The translations under genes and the position numbers were made by a program. DNA of 32,181 nt from Symploca sp. SIO2E6 (GTDB taxonomy: Bacteria; Cyanobacteriota; Cyanobacteriia; Cyanobacteriales; Coleofasciculaceae), in contig JAAHGR010000003.1 in the NCBI GenBank assembly GCA_010672425.1, positions 1 to 32,181 on the forward strand, in the 5' to 3' direction. Positions 1 to 8,012 of this stretch are shown in pieces; position 1 is the stretch's first letter; each line of letters begins with the position of its first letter. The notes under the pieces were generated by a model. It had not been told where the DNA came from. It was given only the letters and a program-made list of their open reading frames with translations, and ran no database searches.

Positions 1-2
1 TG

Positions 3-197
3 GCAGTATGGGCGCACGCAGTATGGGCGCAGGCAGTATGGGCGCAGGCAGTATGAGCGCAGGCAGTATGGGCGTAGGCAGTATGGGCGCACGCAGTATG
101 GGCGTAGGCAGTATGGGCGTAGGCAGTATGGGCGCACGCAGTATGGGCGCACGCAGTATGGGCGCACGCAGTATGGGCGCACGCAGTATGGGCGCAC
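3..197. repeat. 15-bp minisatellite, 13 units
   Basis: Thirteen head-to-tail 15-bp units of the form GCAGTATGGGCGCAC fill this stretch, with variants such as GGCGTAG and GAGCGCAG. A partial 14th unit (GCAGT) runs into GCGCCCCTACA. The period is a multiple of three, so the array stays open as a Met-Gly-Ala-Arg-Ser repeat in one frame. I read that as fortuitous, because there is no ribosome binding site and no recognisable protein after the array. The last five units share the same GCGCAC ending, suggesting recent local duplication. The array is cut by the window edge and may continue to the left. Confidence 0.9.
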
Positions 198-208
198 GCA
201 GTGCGCCC
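190..208. repeat. REP-like hairpin ending the minisatellite
   Basis: GGGCGCAC-GCA-GTGCGCCC is a perfect 8-bp stem with a 3-nt loop, followed by CTACA. The same design (GGCGCAA-GCA-TTGCGCC, then CCTAC) occurs at 21815-21831, so this is one member of a dispersed hairpin family. The left arm is the last unit of the 15-bp array, so the array appears to be an expansion of this arm. Confidence 0.75.
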
Positions 209-328
209 CTACAAATACCATTTTTGTATGCGAAAAAGACAATGGTTGCGATCGTCCAAAAATCTTTGACCTTCGAGGAATTTCTGAATTGGGGGATTTG
301 GTATTAGTACTACAGAGGCTAGGTCAGT

Positions 329-547
329 CTATTCCTTAATTTCTAAATTTTTAACCCTTTCGTCAAGCTGCTTATAGCGACGATCGCGTTTCTCTTCAAC
401 GATAATGGGGACTCCTCCCACTATAGCAGTTAACGCTCCGATGATAGGGCTTTGATTAAGAGCAGTGATTATCGCTAAGGTAGTAACTCCTAATATTTGT
501 ACCACCATCAGTGCAGCAGTGGAGTTTTTATTGGTGCTGTTGTTCAT
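329..547 (-). CDS. small membrane protein, two TM helices plus charged tail
   Basis: This is a 72-residue protein. Two hydrophobic stretches (about residues 11-30 and 33-50) look like membrane helices. They are followed by a highly charged tail (EEKRDRRYKQLDERVKNLE) with coiled-coil character. An AAGGA motif seven bases before the ATG supports the start. It is divergent from the NB-ARC/TPR operon that starts at 708, with about 160 bp between the start codons. I do not recognise the family; the size and layout recall holin-like or small stress membrane proteins, but that is only a resemblance. Composition and ribosome binding site make it likely to be a real gene. Confidence 0.6.
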   Translation of the reverse strand: MNNSTNKNSTAALMVVQILGVTTLAIITALNQSPIIGALTAIVGGVPIIVEEKRDRRYKQLDERVKNLEIKE

Positions 548-613
548 CTTAAATCCTTGTTTACTACAGGTGATTTATCTCCCATAATGCTTACTGTATC
601 TAGGTTTTAGGGA

Positions 614-707
614 ATCATATTCAGCTCTGATTCAGTTCAAGGTTGTTGAATTCCCTGAAAGTGAGCCAGAATTGATCCTATATAGAGAATTCATCTGCTA
701 AGCAAAC
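614..707 (+). promoter_or_regulatory. upstream region shared by both NB-ARC operons
   Basis: A 26-bp block (614-639, containing ATTCAGCTCTGATTCAG) and a second block TGAAAGTGAGCC (656-667) recur at 23343-23368 and 23384-23395 upstream of the paralogous ATPase gene. The sequence around and between the blocks has diverged. Conserved islands in otherwise diverged DNA point to a regulator or promoter shared by both cassettes. No clear -10/-35 pair could be assigned by eye. Confidence 0.55.
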
Positions 708-2138
708 ATGGCAGTTACCCTAAAAGCCTCACCAGAAGGACTAAATCTCGTAGATTCAGCTAGAAGAAGAAAAGGCTGGAGAGCCACAGCATCGATTTGG
801 TGTGATACTGCTGGAACCTCGGTAGCTACCTTGAAGCGGTTTCGGCAAGGGAAAGCTATACAACAAGATGCTTTTCTGGGCATTTGCCAAGCTGTTGGGG
901 TTAATTGGGAAGAAATTATTGATGATACTCCTGCACCACCAACCCAAACAGGAATAGATTTTTTTGCCTATGATGATGTTTGGGTAGGTCGAGAAAATTT
1001 AGTTGCCCAATTGCAGGAGAAAATTGAGGGGTCTTGTCGAGCTTTAATTCTCTTAGGTATTACTGGTATAGGTAAAACAGCCTTAGCAGAATGCTTGGCA
1101 GTGGAGTTAAAGGACAATTGGTTACAGGGGAATTGGCATAATTTTCTTCAAGAAAACTTTGATGACGAAGCGCAATCCTCTGACTTTGGCAGCGTAGCAG
1201 CAAGATGGTTAGAGAAGTGGGGAGAACCCATTACCCCGGATGACCGTAAGGATACCCAGCGCTTGTTGTATCGTTTGGTGAGACATTTGCGAGAAAACCG
1301 CCGTTTGGTGCTGATGGATTCTTTGGAGAAAATCCTCCAAGGTAATGAAGAGGAGGGATGGAGTGATTTTACCGATGAGTGGTGGGTAAAGTTTTTCCAA
1401 AGTTTGTTCTCCGCAGAATCTTGCCAAAGTCGGATTATCATGACTTCCCAGGATTTACCCAAGCAGATAGAAGAGGCAGCAACTCGCTACCAAAATTTCT
1501 GGTATTGCCAACCTTTAATAGGCTTGGAAGAAGAGGAACGAATGCAGTTGTTCGAGAAAACGGGGTTAGAAGTAGATACAGATTCGTCCAATAAACCTTA
1601 TTTGGAGCGAATAGGGACTGCTTATGAGGGACATCCCCTAGCTTTGCGGGTAATTGCCGGAGAAATTGGCAGCAGACCCTTTTATGGGAATGTGGTGGCT
1701 TATTGGAACAAACATGGTAATGAAATAGAAGAGGTAGAAAAAGCCATAGAAGAGGCAGAAACTAAGGGAATTACTGCTTCAGCTGATGACCAGTGGAAGT
1801 TAGACCGATATACTCGTGATTTGAGAAGAAAAGTGCGCTCGCGGCTGCAAATAACTTTTAATCGCTTGGAAAAAGATGTCAAGTCTGCTTATTTGTTACT
1901 TTGCGAGGGTTCAGTATATCGCTGTCCAGTACAGGAGGATTTTTGGTTATCCCATTTAGAGGATTGGGATTATGATGATGAAGATGAGCAATTGGTGGCA
2001 TTGGAGGCACTGCGCGATCGCTATTTGGTTGAGGAGGTAGTGGAGAAGGATCAATTGAAGCTTAGGCAGCATAATTTGATTCGCAGTGTATCCCTGGAAA
2101 GGTTGAAACAATTGGATAAGGACGAGGAAGATGAGTAG
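708..2138 (+). CDS. NB-ARC (STAND, NLR-like) ATPase with N-terminal HTH-like domain
   Basis: This 476-residue protein is a stand-alone STAND NTPase. Residues 1-75 resemble an XRE/Cro-type helix-turn-helix (TSVATLKRFRQGKAIQQDAF, then an ICQAVGVNWEEI helix). A linker leads to a VGRE motif near 94. Walker A is GITGIGKT (117-124), Walker B LVLMD (200-204), the sensor-like motif SRIIMTSQ (241-248) and the NB-ARC motif GHPLAL (308-313). A winged-helix-like region occupies about 385-470. STAND ATPases normally carry their sensor repeats on the same chain; here the chain stops after the winged helix and the TPRs lie on the next gene, which overlaps by 8 nt. It is very similar to the protein at 23431-24852. 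No effector domain is visible, so it could be a transcriptional switch or could act through a partner. An immune (anti-phage) role is possible but not shown. Confidence 0.9.
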   Translation: MAVTLKASPEGLNLVDSARRRKGWRATASIWCDTAGTSVATLKRFRQGKAIQQDAFLGICQAVGVNWEEIIDDTPAPPTQTGIDFFAYDDVWVGRENLVAQLQEKIEGSCRALILLGITGIGKTALAECLAVELKDNWLQGNWHNFLQENFDDEAQSSDFGSVAARWLEKWGEPITPDDRKDTQRLLYRLVRHLRENRRLVLMDSLEKILQGNEEEGWSDFTDEWWVKFFQSLFSAESCQSRIIMTSQDLPKQIEEAATRYQNFWYCQPLIGLEEEERMQLFEKTGLEVDTDSSNKPYLERIGTAYEGHPLALRVIAGEIGSRPFYGNVVAYWNKHGNEIEEVEKAIEEAETKGITASADDQWKLDRYTRDLRRKVRSRLQITFNRLEKDVKSAYLLLCEGSVYRCPVQEDFWLSHLEDWDYDDEDEQLVALEALRDRYLVEEVVEKDQLKLRQHNLIRSVSLERLKQLDKDEEDE

Positions 2139-5100
2139 TATTACGCCTTCTGGTGAATCTGTTTTAAAAAAACTAGGTATAGATACAATCGCAGTAAAAG
2201 CCATGAAACGAGGGATTAAGCGTTCTTCCTCTCGTGCGGTTATTAATTGGCTGACGAAATATAAACCTCATCCAGATGCTTCTAATTTAGAAAAAGTTAA
2301 AGGTTTGATGGAAGTGTTTTATCATCTATGTGAAATAAACTCTTTCAAACAAGCAAGTGAAATATTATTTACTATATTAAAGACCCCAACAAAAGAACAA
2401 TTACATAATCAACTTTATACTTGGGGATACTATCAAATACCCCTGACATTATACAGGAAAATCATCTATAAAATTGATTCTAAAATTGATGCAATTATTT
2501 TAAACAATAGTGGAAATGCATATCTAATTATGGGGGATTTTACCAAAGCAATTAATAATTATCAACAGAGCTTAAATATTGCTCAACATATAGGAGATCT
2601 ATCACTAGAAAGTCAATCCTTGGGAAATATAGGGAACTTTTATAAAGGTACTGGAAATTCAAGCAAGGCTCTTGAATATTATCAAAATAGTCTGAGAGTT
2701 GCTGAAAAAATCACAGATAATCAATTGATAGCAGGATGTTTAAGAAGTATTGGAGAAGCATATTTTGACTTAATTAACTATCAACAAGCAAGTTCTTATT
2801 TAGAACGATCATTAAAAATTGCTCAAGAAATACACGATGACCAAGAAGAATGTCAAAGCTTAGCAGGTCTAGGAAAAATTTACTTACTTCAAGAAAATGC
2901 GGAACAAGCTATTAATTACTATCAAAAAAGTTTATCAATTGCTAGAAAAATTAGTTCCCGGCATAGTGAGGAATCAGCTTTGGCAAGTTTAGGCAGTGCT
3001 TATTTTTTATTAGGGAATAATATTCAATCTGTTCAATATTTAGAAGAAAGTTTAACCATTGCCAAGGACATTAGTTATCCTCGCGGTCAGGAAAATAACT
3101 TGGAAATATTAGGAGCAATTTATCATCGTCAAGGTGATTATGAGCAAGCGATGGCATATTACCAAGAAAGTCTAAAAATTGCACGACAATTTCAAGACCT
3201 TTTTTGGGAAAGTCGCGTACTCAGAAGTATAGCAATGATTAATGCAATTGCAGAAAAATATGATAGTGCTATTCAATACTATGAACAAAGCAAAGAAATA
3301 GCACAGCAAATCGAAGATTACCCAGGAGAAGAAGCGGCATTAGCTTATCTAGGAACACTTTATAACGATTTAGAGCAACCTCTTAATGCTATTGAATGTT
3401 TTCAGCAAAGTTTAGCTATTTCAGAAAAACTTGAAGATTTACCAGCACAAGGAGAATATTTAGAAGACTTAGGAGAAGCTTATTATACATTAGAAGATTA
3501 TGACACTGCCCTTGATTATTTTCAAAAAAGCTTGATTATTAGAGAAAAAATAGAAGATTATCAAGGACAAGGAGAAGTGCTGCTAAATTTAGGATTAACC
3601 TACGAAACTCTTCAGGATTATCAAGCCAGGAATTACTACGAACAAAGTTTAGCGATCGCCAAGAAACTCCAAGACCCTTTGATGGAATTTAACGCTCTTT
3701 CCAGTTTAGGAGATTTTTATTCTATTTTAGATATAAGTAGTAAGGCGATTAAATGTTATCAGCAATGTTTGGAAATTACAGAAAAACCTAAAAATTCTGA
3801 AGAATTTGCTAATACAGAAATAAGTAGTAACTATAGCGAAATAATCTCAGAATTTCAGGAAAAAATAGCAGGTCTAGAGAGAGAAAGTCAATCTAATGAC
3901 AAAGTGCTAGATCTTATACCTATAGTACCTGATAGTAAATCTATTTTGGAGAAAATTGGTATCAATTCAACTCAAATAAAGTCAATTAAACCCCGTAGCA
4001 AAAGAAGTCAATATCGAGCAGTAGTTAATTGGCTGACGAAATATGAGACCAATGCAGATGCTTCAAGTCTTGACAAAGTCAAGGGTTTATTGGAGGTATT
4101 TTTCCATCTGTGTGAAGCTGAAGATTGGAAAAGAAGTAAAATTATTCTTTCGATTCAACTGAATACACCAAACTTGGAAGAATTACTTGTACAGTTAGGT
4201 AGCTGGGGTTATTATTCTCAACAGATTAATTGTTGTAGTAATCTTTTGGATAGATTAGATACCAATACTACTAGTATTTGTCTGAACACTATAGGAAATG
4301 CTTATAATGCTTTAAGCAACTTTTCAAGTTCTCTAGAATGCTACAACAGGGATCTAAAAATAACCAAAAATAATAATGATCGCCAAAGTGAAGGAATCAC
4401 TTGGAACAACATAGGAAACATTTACTTATTTGTAAATGATTATCCTAAAGCCATTGAATGTTGTCAAACAGCGTTATCTTTAGCAAAAGAAACAAATGAT
4501 CGGCAAAATCAGAGTAATACTTTGGGAACTCTTGGTAATATATATGACTCTTTAGGAGATTATAACAAAGCACTTGAATGTCATAAGCAAGCATTAAATA
4601 TAAGTCGAGAAATTTATGATATAAAAGGAGAAGGAAAGGCTCTCTGTGGACTAGGGTGTACTTATCGTAATTTGTGTAATTATCCTGAAGCGATCAAACA
4701 TCATAAGCAACATTTAGAAATAGTCACTATTATTGAAGATATAGAAGAAGAAGCTAATGCCTGGGGGAATTTAGGTAATGTTTATGATGATTTAGGTGAT
4801 TATCATCAAGCTATTTACCACCATCAAAGACAGTTAGAAATAGCACGAGAAATAAGCTCACCTTGGTTAGAAGGAAATGCTCTAGCTAATTTAGGTCTTG
4901 CTCACTTTTCTCTTGGCAATTATAAACAAGTAATCCAATATCAAAATCAGGCTTTAAAAATAGCTAGAGAAATAAAAGATCGCGAAGGAGAAGGTAATAG
5001 ATTAGGAAATTTAGGTCTTGCCTACTTTTCTATGGGAGAATATTCAACAGCCATTGAATATCATTCACTTCACTTAAAAATTGCTCGTGAAATTGGTAGT

Positions 5101-5634
5101 CGGCGTGATGAAGCTAATGCGTTAGGTAATATTGGTAATACTTATTATTTCATGGAAGAATATGAAAAAGCGTTAGATTATGCAAAACAACACTTATTGA
5201 TTTCGCAGCAATTAGGAGATCGTAGAGGAGAAACAACAGCATTCAATAATTTAGGGAATGCTTATGAGGCTTTAGGTAATGTACATAAAGCTATAGAATT
5301 GTATCGAAAAAGCATAGAAATTGCTAGAGAAATTGGTTATCTTACAGGGGAAGGAGAAGCCTTATGTAATTTAGGAACAACAATAAGTCAAAGCAAACAA
5401 TATTTAGAAGCTATCGAACATCTAGAAGCGTCTTTAGCTATTACCCAAAAAACTGGAGACCGCTATGTTGAAGCAATAACCTTATATAACTTAGCAGAAG
5501 TTTACTTGAAATTGAAAGATAAAAATAATGCTCGAAAATTTGCAGAGCAAGCATGGCAAACGGCTAATGAATTAGAAATGCCAGATGTTGGAGATTATCC
5601 AGAATTAATAGATAAACTAGAAACTAATGAGTAA
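2131..5634 (+). CDS. giant TPR receptor, fusion of two complete modules
   Basis: This 1167-residue protein consists of two units of identical plan. Each starts with a roughly 100-residue helical domain (residues about 8-110 and 601-705) with the signature SRAVINWLTKY / YRAVVNWLTKY and HLCE, followed by tandem TPRs with a period near 40 residues (LGNxYxxLGDYxxAIEYxxQSL). The same N-terminal domain opens the proteins at 5627 and 24845, so one ORF holds what are elsewhere two genes. The start ATG overlaps the ATPase stop (ATGAGTAG), implying translational coupling. The gene is visibly more AT-rich than the next module, suggesting a different age or source. By analogy with NLRs the TPRs would sense a ligand and the N-terminal domain may dock to the ATPase; both are inference. 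No signal peptide is seen, so it should be cytoplasmic. Confidence 0.9.
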   Translation: MSSITPSGESVLKKLGIDTIAVKAMKRGIKRSSSRAVINWLTKYKPHPDASNLEKVKGLMEVFYHLCEINSFKQASEILFTILKTPTKEQLHNQLYTWGYYQIPLTLYRKIIYKIDSKIDAIILNNSGNAYLIMGDFTKAINNYQQSLNIAQHIGDLSLESQSLGNIGNFYKGTGNSSKALEYYQNSLRVAEKITDNQLIAGCLRSIGEAYFDLINYQQASSYLERSLKIAQEIHDDQEECQSLAGLGKIYLLQENAEQAINYYQKSLSIARKISSRHSEESALASLGSAYFLLGNNIQSVQYLEESLTIAKDISYPRGQENNLEILGAIYHRQGDYEQAMAYYQESLKIARQFQDLFWESRVLRSIAMINAIAEKYDSAIQYYEQSKEIAQQIEDYPGEEAALAYLGTLYNDLEQPLNAIECFQQSLAISEKLEDLPAQGEYLEDLGEAYYTLEDYDTALDYFQKSLIIREKIEDYQGQGEVLLNLGLTYETLQDYQARNYYEQSLAIAKKLQDPLMEFNALSSLGDFYSILDISSKAIKCYQQCLEITEKPKNSEEFANTEISSNYSEIISEFQEKIAGLERESQSNDKVLDLIPIVPDSKSILEKIGINSTQIKSIKPRSKRSQYRAVVNWLTKYETNADASSLDKVKGLLEVFFHLCEAEDWKRSKIILSIQLNTPNLEELLVQLGSWGYYSQQINCCSNLLDRLDTNTTSICLNTIGNAYNALSNFSSSLECYNRDLKITKNNNDRQSEGITWNNIGNIYLFVNDYPKAIECCQTALSLAKETNDRQNQSNTLGTLGNIYDSLGDYNKALECHKQALNISREIYDIKGEGKALCGLGCTYRNLCNYPEAIKHHKQHLEIVTIIEDIEEEANAWGNLGNVYDDLGDYHQAIYHHQRQLEIAREISSPWLEGNALANLGLAHFSLGNYKQVIQYQNQALKIAREIKDREGEGNRLGNLGLAYFSMGEYSTAIEYHSLHLKIAREIGSRRDEANALGNIGNTYYFMEEYEKALDYAKQHLLISQQLGDRRGETTAFNNLGNAYEALGNVHKAIELYRKSIEIAREIGYLTGEGEALCNLGTTISQSKQYLEAIEHLEASLAITQKTGDRYVEAITLYNLAEVYLKLKDKNNARKFAEQAWQTANELEMPDVGDYPELIDKLETNE

Positions 5635-7165
5635 TGTTATACCTAAGCACAAGCAAGAGCCAGGAGATATTGTCCCCTCTAGTGATTCAGTTTTGGCAAA
5701 GCTAGGTATCAATCCAGCAGAAATTAAATCGGTCAATCCTCGCAGTAAACGCCGCCATTACAGAGCAGTTATCAACTGGCTGAAATACTATCAACCGGGG
5801 CCAGATACTCCAACGATAGTACAAATACGGGGCTGCTTAGAAGCCTTTCACCACCTCTGTGAAGTAGAAGCTTGGGACAAAGCCGCTGAAATACTTGGAG
5901 GAGGTGCAATGGTAAAAGTTACTCTCAATACGACGGATAGTTCTGAGGAAACTTCTTCTCTAGAAGAATTACATAACCAGCTAGGTATTCTGGGTTACTA
6001 TCCCCAACAGATAGAACTCTATCAGAGAATATTTGGCAAAGTAGATGCTGAACTAGATACTCTCTGCTTAAATGGCTTGGGTCTTGCTTACCGTCACCTC
6101 GGCAATAATCAAAAAGCCATTAATTATCATCAGCAACAATTAGAACTTGCTAGAGATCTTGGCGCTCAAGACAGTGTAGGCAATGCTCTGTGTAATCTAG
6201 GCAATATTTATGCTTTTTTAGGACAGTATCCCCAAGCTACCCAATATTACCAGCAATCTTTAGCCGTTGCTCGTGAGATATCTGATCATCAAGGTGAGGG
6301 TAAAGTTCTTGGGAACTTAGGTCTTGTCTGCCGACTTACAGGAGATTTTGCCCAAGCAATCCAATTTCACGTACAACATTTAGAAGTTGCCCAAGAAATT
6401 GATGACCGGGAAGGCTTGAGAAATGCTCTAGAAAATCTAGGAGTAATTTACTACTTGTTGGGAGATTACCAACAAGCTTTAGACCATTTTCAGCAAAGCT
6501 TATTGATGGCTGGTGCAGTGGCAAACACAACAGATGAAGCGATTACTCTAGGTAGTTTGGGTAATGTTTACTATGCTTTGCAAGACTACTCAACAGCAGT
6601 GAATTACCACCAGCAGCAGCTAGAACTATCTCGTGAAATTGGTTACTTGGAGGGAGTGGAAAAGGCTTTAGGGAACTTAGGTTCTGATCACCACGCTTTA
6701 GGGCAATACGATAGGGCAGTTGAATATCATCAGCAAAAGTTAGTCCTTGCCAGACAGCTTGGAGATCAAGAAGGTGAAGCAGCTACCTTAACCAACCTAG
6801 GCAATACTTACGTTTCTCTGGAGAAATACGAGGATGGCATTGAACATCATAAACAAAGTCTAGGAATCAGCATCAGCATTAGTGATCATTTTGCTTCAGC
6901 TACGGCAATTTTCAACTTGGGAGATGCTTACCGATTGCTCAAAGAATTTGACCAAGCTGTGTTACTACTTATGCGCAGCTTGTATCTCTTTAACTGCCTG
7001 AATTCTCCTCACCAAGAAACAGCCATGCTAATTCTCAGTAATATAGCATGGGAAATTGGTATAGATGTATACGCTGACTTACTAGAGGATAAGTTACAAG
7101 TAATTGAACAAGAAGGGAATGATCAAGAAGTGGCTAAGTTAAGAGAGCTGTTGTTTGAGAACTAA
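5627..7165 (+). CDS. TPR receptor protein, single module
   Basis: This 512-residue protein has the module plan of its neighbour once: a short leader, the conserved helical domain at about 20-125 (SKRRHYRAVINWLKYY, HLCEVEAWDKAAEIL) and about eight TPRs of the 40-residue type to near residue 460, then a divergent helical C-terminus. Its ATG overlaps the preceding stop by 8 nt (ATGAGTAA), the same geometry as the junction at 2131. It is less AT-rich than the gene before it. An insertion in the N-terminal domain (GGGAMVKVTLNTTDSSEETS, about 93-112) is absent from the other modules. The role is presumably as an alternative or additional sensor for the ATPase at 708. Confidence 0.88.
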   Translation: MSNVIPKHKQEPGDIVPSSDSVLAKLGINPAEIKSVNPRSKRRHYRAVINWLKYYQPGPDTPTIVQIRGCLEAFHHLCEVEAWDKAAEILGGGAMVKVTLNTTDSSEETSSLEELHNQLGILGYYPQQIELYQRIFGKVDAELDTLCLNGLGLAYRHLGNNQKAINYHQQQLELARDLGAQDSVGNALCNLGNIYAFLGQYPQATQYYQQSLAVAREISDHQGEGKVLGNLGLVCRLTGDFAQAIQFHVQHLEVAQEIDDREGLRNALENLGVIYYLLGDYQQALDHFQQSLLMAGAVANTTDEAITLGSLGNVYYALQDYSTAVNYHQQQLELSREIGYLEGVEKALGNLGSDHHALGQYDRAVEYHQQKLVLARQLGDQEGEAATLTNLGNTYVSLEKYEDGIEHHKQSLGISISISDHFASATAIFNLGDAYRLLKEFDQAVLLLMRSLYLFNCLNSPHQETAMLILSNIAWEIGIDVYADLLEDKLQVIEQEGNDQEVAKLRELLFEN

Positions 7166-7185
7166 TATGGAAGAAATCAAGAATA

Positions 7186-7425
7186 ATGAGAATGTCAGAA
7201 GATAATTACCAAGAAACACTGTCTCTGTTTTTGGAACTAAATCAAGCCCATATCAGCCAAGATCTCTGCCAAGAAGCACAGTTACTCCTCAAACTCAGTA
7301 ACGCTTACTACTCCCAGAATAGTTTTGAGAAAGCCTTGGACTGTTGCAATCGAGGGCTGATAATTGGGGAGCATCCCATTTTGGAAAAAAGGGGGAACTT
7401 ATTCGCGATTAAAACTCGCGAATAA
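7186..7425 (+). pseudogene. truncated TPR gene at the end of the NB-ARC operon
   Basis: About 65 codons of TPR-like sequence (AQLLLKLSNAYYSQNSFEKA, then LDCCNRGLIIGE) break off near 7381 and continue for a few codons into a foreign palindrome that supplies the stop codon. The conserved N-terminal domain of the other modules is missing. It starts 20 bp after the 512-residue gene. I read it as a remnant of a further receptor gene whose 3' part was lost when DNA containing a minus-strand gene end was joined here. It might still be translated as a 79-residue peptide. Confidence 0.65.
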
Positions 7426-7432
7426 GTTCCCC
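7385..7432 (-). terminator. strong intrinsic terminator, 17-bp perfect stem
   Basis: GGGGAACTTATTCGCGA (7392-7408), a 7-nt loop, then TCGCGAATAAGTTCCCC (7416-7432). On the minus strand the stem is followed by C plus a run of six T (7385-7390), the textbook layout. It lies directly behind the stop codon (7436-7438) of the minus-strand fragment described next, so it is that gene's terminator. Confidence 0.85.
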
Positions 7433-7435
7433 AAC

Positions 7436-7579
7436 TTAGATATCTTCTTGCTCGGAATCGAAAGAAATATCTAGTAAGCTCTTCTTAAGAGAATCAATCG
7501 TTTTTTGTAACTCCGAAACGATGGTTCTTCTTAAATTGTCCACTGCTCCCCCAACCAAGCCCTTGAACGGGCTATCGCA
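7436..7579 (-). pseudogene. 3' fragment of an unidentified gene
   Basis: Reading the minus strand, 47 codons are open and end at TAA (7436-7438). The peptide runs from about DSPFKGLVGGAVDNL through a helical stretch (IVSELQKTIDSLKKSLLDIS) to an acidic tail (SEQEDI). No plausible start codon and ribosome binding site precede it; an in-frame TAA lies just upstream (7580-7582). The intrinsic terminator immediately behind the stop makes it likely that this is the genuine 3' end of a gene whose 5' part was deleted. I do not recognise the family. Confidence 0.45.
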
Positions 7580-8012
7580 TTACACCATTGTAATTCCGGT
7601 TTTGTCTCCAACACTTCCCTCAACTATAATAAACACCTCTGTGCTCCTTTGATTAACCATTAGCTGGTTGTGCAGGAGGTTCCCAGAATACTTACCTCGA
7701 ACAGGGATAAATTACGAAAAAACCGATTGTGACAGTAGGGGGTGCGGAATGCGGGGTAAATAGCTACAGCTTACTTGCTGCCATTTTTCCTTTCTATCTT
7801 GCAACCTTCTTTCTTCCTTTGGAGTCTTCTGCCCTCTGCCCTGGAGCCTTATTGCCACCAAAGTGTAAGTATTCAACCGGATATGATATTAGTTGCATTT
7901 ACCATTATTTTTTGATAGTATTATTTTATGATAGCCTTAGTGTACGCCTATATATAAAAATAGTACATAAGTTGGTATTGCTAACGTTAGATTGAATAAC
8001 CAACAAAGAGCA
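7580..8012. other. intergenic spacer with repeat fragments
   Basis: I see no convincing gene in this roughly 430-bp spacer. It contains a fragment reading TTGTAATTCCGGTTTTG (about 7588-7604), related to the repeat ends at 21747 and 21853, a pyrimidine-rich stretch (7780-7850, CTTTCTTCC / CTTCTGCCCTCTGCCC) typical of low-complexity cyanobacterial spacer, and a solo MITE end (7866-7889). A promoter for the nicotinamidase operon must lie here or upstream, but I cannot place it. Confidence 0.5.
7866..7889 (-). repeat. solo MITE terminus
   Basis: These 24 bases match, in inverted orientation, the left end of the MITE-like element at 26347-26370 with one mismatch (TAAGTATTCAACCGG then A-T/C-ATGATAT). 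No matching second end is visible nearby, so this looks like a degraded copy or a relic left by excision or recombination. Confidence 0.6.

Noticed and set aside
8-307. Open frame reading Met-Gly-Ala-Arg-Ser repeats as a 99-residue protein
   Set aside because: It arises from the 15-bp array whose length is a multiple of three; no ribosome binding site, and the non-repeat part has no protein character.
708-7165. Eukaryotic-like origin of the NLR and TPR genes
   Set aside because: STAND ATPases with TPRs are common in filamentous cyanobacteria, so no cross-domain transfer is needed.
2131-7165. Kinesin light chain or other specific TPR protein assignment
   Set aside because: The 40-residue TPR consensus is generic; no further domain supports a specific name.
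7729-7995. 88-codon open frame before nicotinamidase
   Set aside because: It runs through pyrimidine-rich low-complexity spacer and a MITE end, has a non-ATG start, and its end overlaps the next gene's leader.
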